This document shows positions 61,335 through 64,000 of a stretch of 64,000 nucleotides of DNA, one piece after another; positions within the stretch are counted from its first letter, which is position 1; every line of letters begins with the position of its first letter. The notes beneath the pieces are model-generated. The model ran no database searches, was not told where the DNA came from, and saw only the letters and a program-made list of their open reading frames with translations. The translations under genes were made by a program, and so were the position numbers. The stretch is taken from positions 38,498,365 through 38,562,364 of the forward strand of contig NC_080673.1 of assembly GCF_030445035.2 (NCBI RefSeq). Direction: 5' to 3'. The DNA is from Dasypus novemcinctus. Lineage: Eukaryota; Chordata; Mammalia; Cingulata; Dasypodidae.

Positions 61335-61525
61335 CTTCTATTGCTCAGAGATGTAGTCACCAAATGTAATGAATGTCTCATGATGATTGAGGAGGTTGTT
61401 TTTATGGGGGAGGAGTGGGGTGAGGGGGTGGGGGTTATATGGGGACTTCATATATTTTGAATGTAACATTAAAAAATAAATAAAGACAAAAAAAATAAAA
61501 GAAACAGTAAAAAAAAAAAAAAAAA
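61335..61525 (+). mobile_element. L1-type 3' end, very short copy
   Basis: AATGAATGTCTCATGATGAT, then GGAGGTTGTTTTTATGGGGG, GGTTATATGGGGACTTCATA and GAATGTAACATTAAAAAATA, followed by a long A-rich tail to about 61,525. This is the last 190 bases of the family seen at 10.6 kb, 23.0 kb and 56.3 kb. The DAS SINE follows directly in its tail. Confidence 0.8.
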
Positions 61526-61535
61526 GACTTAATAA

Positions 61536-61971
61536 GGGAAGCGGACTTGGCCCAGTGGTTAGGGTGTCCATCTACCACATGGGAGGTCCACGGTTCAAAC
61601 CCCAGGCCTCCTTGACCCATGTGGAGCTGGCCCATGCACAGTGCTGATGCACACAAGGAGTCCCATGCCACGCATGGGTGTCCCCCACATAGGGGAGCCC
61701 CACGTGCAAGGAGTGTGCCCCATAAGGAGAGGTGCCCAGCGTGAAAGAAAGTGCAGCCTGCCCAAGAGTGGCGCCGCACACACAGAGAGCTGACACAACA
61801 AGATGACGCAACAAAAAGAAACACAGATTTCCATGCCGCTGACAACAGAAGCGGACAAAGAAGAAGATGCAGCAAATAGACACAGAGAACAGAGAACAGA
61901 CAACAGAGAACAGGTGTGGCGGGAGGAGGAGAAGGAGAGAGAAATAAATAAATAAATCATAAAAAAAAAGA
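61536..61971 (+). mobile_element. DAS-type tRNA-derived SINE
   Basis: The element begins GGGAAGCGGACTTGGCCCAG, with a pol III A-box-like TGGCCCAGTGGTTAGGG and a B box GGTTCAAACCC at 61,592. It then has a long GC-rich body (GGGGAGCCCCACGTGCAAGG), an ACAGAAGCGGACAAAGAAG block and an (AAAT)n plus A-run tail. Flanking AAAAAAAAAGACTTAATA and AAAAAAAAAGACAATATTA look like a target duplication. I recognise the sequence type as the armadillo DAS family. Divergence appears low, so it is relatively recent. It is in the sense orientation of DCHS2. Confidence 0.85.
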
Positions 61972-62379
61972 CAATATTAGGAGTCAATTGAAAATAAAGC
62001 CTATAGAATTTACTCTACCTAAATTATATGATATAATGGATAGATAATGACAGATAATGTGTAAAAGTTTGTTGTTTTGGATTTTCATGGATTAACTGAT
62101 GTAAATATTAGCAGTTTAAATAATTTCATGTATTTATAATTCTAGAATCTTGATTGACAAATGATAATCCTTCATGATAAAAATATAAGTAGAAATCGAT
62201 ACACAAATTAGCTGATAATAATTGTCCCATACAAAGCTTACCGTATTTGGGTTTGGCTGAGTTATACAGGAAAAGTCATTCCTTGTGACCCATTTGAGGA
62301 AAATCAGTCCTTAGCAAGCCCTGGTCACAAGCAAAGAACTACCTAGGATTGTTAAAATTCATTAAGACTGTAATTTTTC

Positions 62380-62459
62380 ATATATATATATGAGTTTTTC
62401 ATATATATATAATATATGTATATATATAATATATGTGTGTGTGTGTGTATATATATATG
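62380..62459. repeat. (TA)n/(TG)n microsatellite
   Basis: Runs of TATATA interrupted by a TGTGTGTGTGTG stretch. An unstable alternating purine-pyrimidine tract. Confidence 0.9.
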
Positions 62460-62539
62460 AAAACTTTTGTCCAAATAGAAATTCATTTTGCTGTGCTTCT
62501 TTTTTGATAGTCAAGCCTCTGGAATCCAAATAGCTCACA

Positions 62540-63130
62540 ATTATCTTTTGCTATGAACAAGTTCTTTTTATTCTCTTATCACTTGTCAGGTAGAACCTGA
62601 CATTTCCTTTGATAATTACTTTCTTTCAAAATCCTCTGTAACAGGGATCTGATTATATTACTTATGCTTAAAGCCTTCAATGGCTTTGCACAGCTTGTGT
62701 GATCAAGTCTAAAATCCTTGTCTAATCCTTTCTGCCTGTCCATCTAACCTTGTTACAAGGAACTTTGCTTGTCCTCTTCACATTCCCGGAAGGTACCATG
62801 CACCTCTCCTCTCAGGACCTTTGTTCTGGTTCCCCTCTTTGCCTGGTGTGCGCTCACCTTTTTCTCTCTGCCATGGGCCCTCCTTCTACCAGCTAACTCA
62901 TACTTATTCCTGAAGAACTCCATCCTTAGGACGCCTTCTCTGACCACCTAATTCTTCACTTCATCACTGTGTTAAGTCCCCTATAGCTCCTATAGCTTGT
63001 ATTATATAATAAATCTCTTTTGTAGAACTCCTCATAGGCAGCCTGTTCATTATGAGCTTCATGAGATGAAGGCAGAACCCTTATCTGTCTTGCTCACTGC
63101 AAAGTGCTTATTAAAATGCATAGCACACAA
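62540..63130 (+). repeat. L2 LINE 3' end
   Basis: Forward L2 order: AAAGCCTTCAATGGCTTTGC, AAGTCTAAAATCCTTGTCTA, CTCTCAGGACCTTTGTTCTG, ACGCCTTCTCTGACCACCTA, TCCTCATAGGCAGCCTGTTC and CTTATCTGTCTTGCTCACTG, ending AGCACAC. An ancient, nearly complete 3' portion. Confidence 0.85.
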
Positions 63131-63734
63131 AAACAGTAAAATTTGTTAAATGATAAAATTAAATGACCTACAAGACAGCTGCATAAATGAGTGTTGACTG
63201 CTTCAGGAATTGGGTATATGCAACAGTGTAACAGTGAGAAGGTCTGTCTTTAATCTCTTTCATTCTTACAGCTTTCTGAAAAGCAGTGCTGTCACTGAAA
63301 TATCTACCATAAACATTATAACATGGTAAGACAGTTCATATCCCTTTTACGTTGTAATTTAGTACTAGACATTTCTTAACATTGCGTGTAAAAAACATGA
63401 TTTCTGTCAGTGTCACATTTAACTGTCAGAATATGAAGCTATGAATTTTGCACATTAGCCGAAATAATACTAGAGTGATTTTGCTTCTTAAATGTCTCAA
63501 ATTTATGATCTTTAACTTGTCTTTAAAAGGCTCATACATCCTTCATTGTTATCCAATGAAATTGGGTAACTGGTTTGAGAATTTGTCATTATTTCAACTT
63601 TTTAGTTTATTCTGTTTGTACTCGAACTTGAAAAATAAAGAAACCTGGACAACTTAAAAAAAATAGACAGTGAATGGATAAAGCACAGATATACATGGGT
63701 CTCTCTGACTCTGTGTCTTATAAGCTATTCACTT

Positions 63735-63858
63735 TGAACTTCATTTTATTTATCTAGAAAATGGGATAATCGTGACTTTCAAAGGTTATTCTGAGAATAA
63801 AAAATCGTGTATTCCAAACACCTAGCCCATAGTAAGCACTTTAAAAATGCAACTCTTT
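63735..63858 (+). repeat. MIR SINE fragment
   Basis: TTTATCTAGAAAATGGGATAATCGTG, then TTCTGAGAATAAAAAATCG and ACCTAGCCCATAGTAAGCAC follow the 3' half of MIR, forward strand. Confidence 0.7.
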
Positions 63859-64000
63859 CTTACAAGTGGAAGCATGGAAACTGAACTAGTCATTGTACTT
63901 AGTCATTATACTGGTTCTTACTGAACTGGGTGATATTTCTACATAAAGCAATGTGGAAAACATTTGCTGGTAAGAACAAATAGGATTGTGAGTCCTCTGT

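Larger units (their letters stand above)
41272..64000 (+). other. DCHS2: DCHS2 intron 1 (start only)
   Basis: No exon encoding the continuation of EC6 (DADSG motif) is visible downstream on the + strand, so the remainder of the window is taken as intron 1. Its content is mainly repeats, listed separately. The unannotated parts 41,380-42,300, 42,700-44,220 and 45,000-46,100 hold nothing I can identify. Confidence 0.75.

Noticed and set aside
61536-61610. tRNA gene
   Set aside because: A and B boxes are present, but the body continues as a SINE with no cloverleaf acceptor pairing. It is a tRNA-derived SINE, not a tRNA.
61435-61987. Overlapping reverse frames up to 146 codons
   Set aside because: They run across the DAS SINE and its flanking A tails read backwards, a usual artefact of GC-rich SINE bodies.
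41272-64000. DCHS2 exon 2
   Set aside because: I looked for a forward segment encoding a DADSG-type continuation of EC6 and found none. The intron appears to run beyond the window.
1-64000. CRISPR arrays, operons, phage or plasmid features
   Set aside because: The window is mammalian nuclear DNA. No regularly spaced repeats, ribosome-binding sites or operon-like gene packing are present.

Overview
The window is a piece of a placental mammal chromosome, most likely from an armadillo or another xenarthran. The base composition is AT-rich, most of the sequence is interspersed repeat, and exons are sparse. The lineage clue is the SINE at 61,536-61,971. It is tRNA-derived with recognisable pol III A and B boxes, and I recognise it as the DAS type known from the nine-banded armadillo (Dasypus). 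The species is an inference from repeat content.

One protein-coding gene is supported: the first coding exon of DCHS2 (dachsous cadherin-related 2, a giant protocadherin of the Fat/Dachsous planar polarity pathway), 39,244-41,271 on the + strand. It encodes a signal peptide, five complete cadherin repeats and the start of a sixth, and ends at a consensus CAG|GTGAGT donor in phase 0. A CpG-rich promoter region (about 38,340-41,200) surrounds it, and the leader carries four short upstream ORFs. No second exon is visible, so 41,272-64,000 reads as intron 1. The 38 kb upstream is intergenic.

Layout: 1-3,380 mostly unremarkable; 3,396-7,575 a sense L1 with a monomer-like 5' UTR and an internally deleted ORF2; 8,687-8,862 MER5A; 9,130-10,665 an L1-type 3' end; 12,098-12,865 a hAT-type element split by an L1 fragment; 17,195-20,965 a 5'-truncated L1; 21,590-26,510 MaLR LTRs with L1 and L2 pieces, one LTR holding a nested L1 tail; 30,207-37,335 MaLR LTRs, MIR, L2 and an L3/CR1 fragment; 38,340-41,271 promoter and DCHS2 exon 1; 44,220-44,955 L2; 46,100-50,910 a decayed ERV-L provirus with pol; 50,920-57,521 an almost full-length antisense L1 with a nested L1 tail; 58,505-60,043 an antisense L1 tail split by a MaLR LTR; 61,335-61,971 an L1 tail carrying the DAS SINE; 62,540-63,858 L2 and MIR.

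No tRNA, rRNA, CRISPR array or intact transposon ORF is present. I do not see a previously undescribed biological system. The most interesting observations are a second phase-0 splice donor inside the DCHS2 exon, placed so that its use would remove exactly one cadherin repeat; the uORF-loaded leader; L1 5' UTR monomers; and the readable order of nested insertions.
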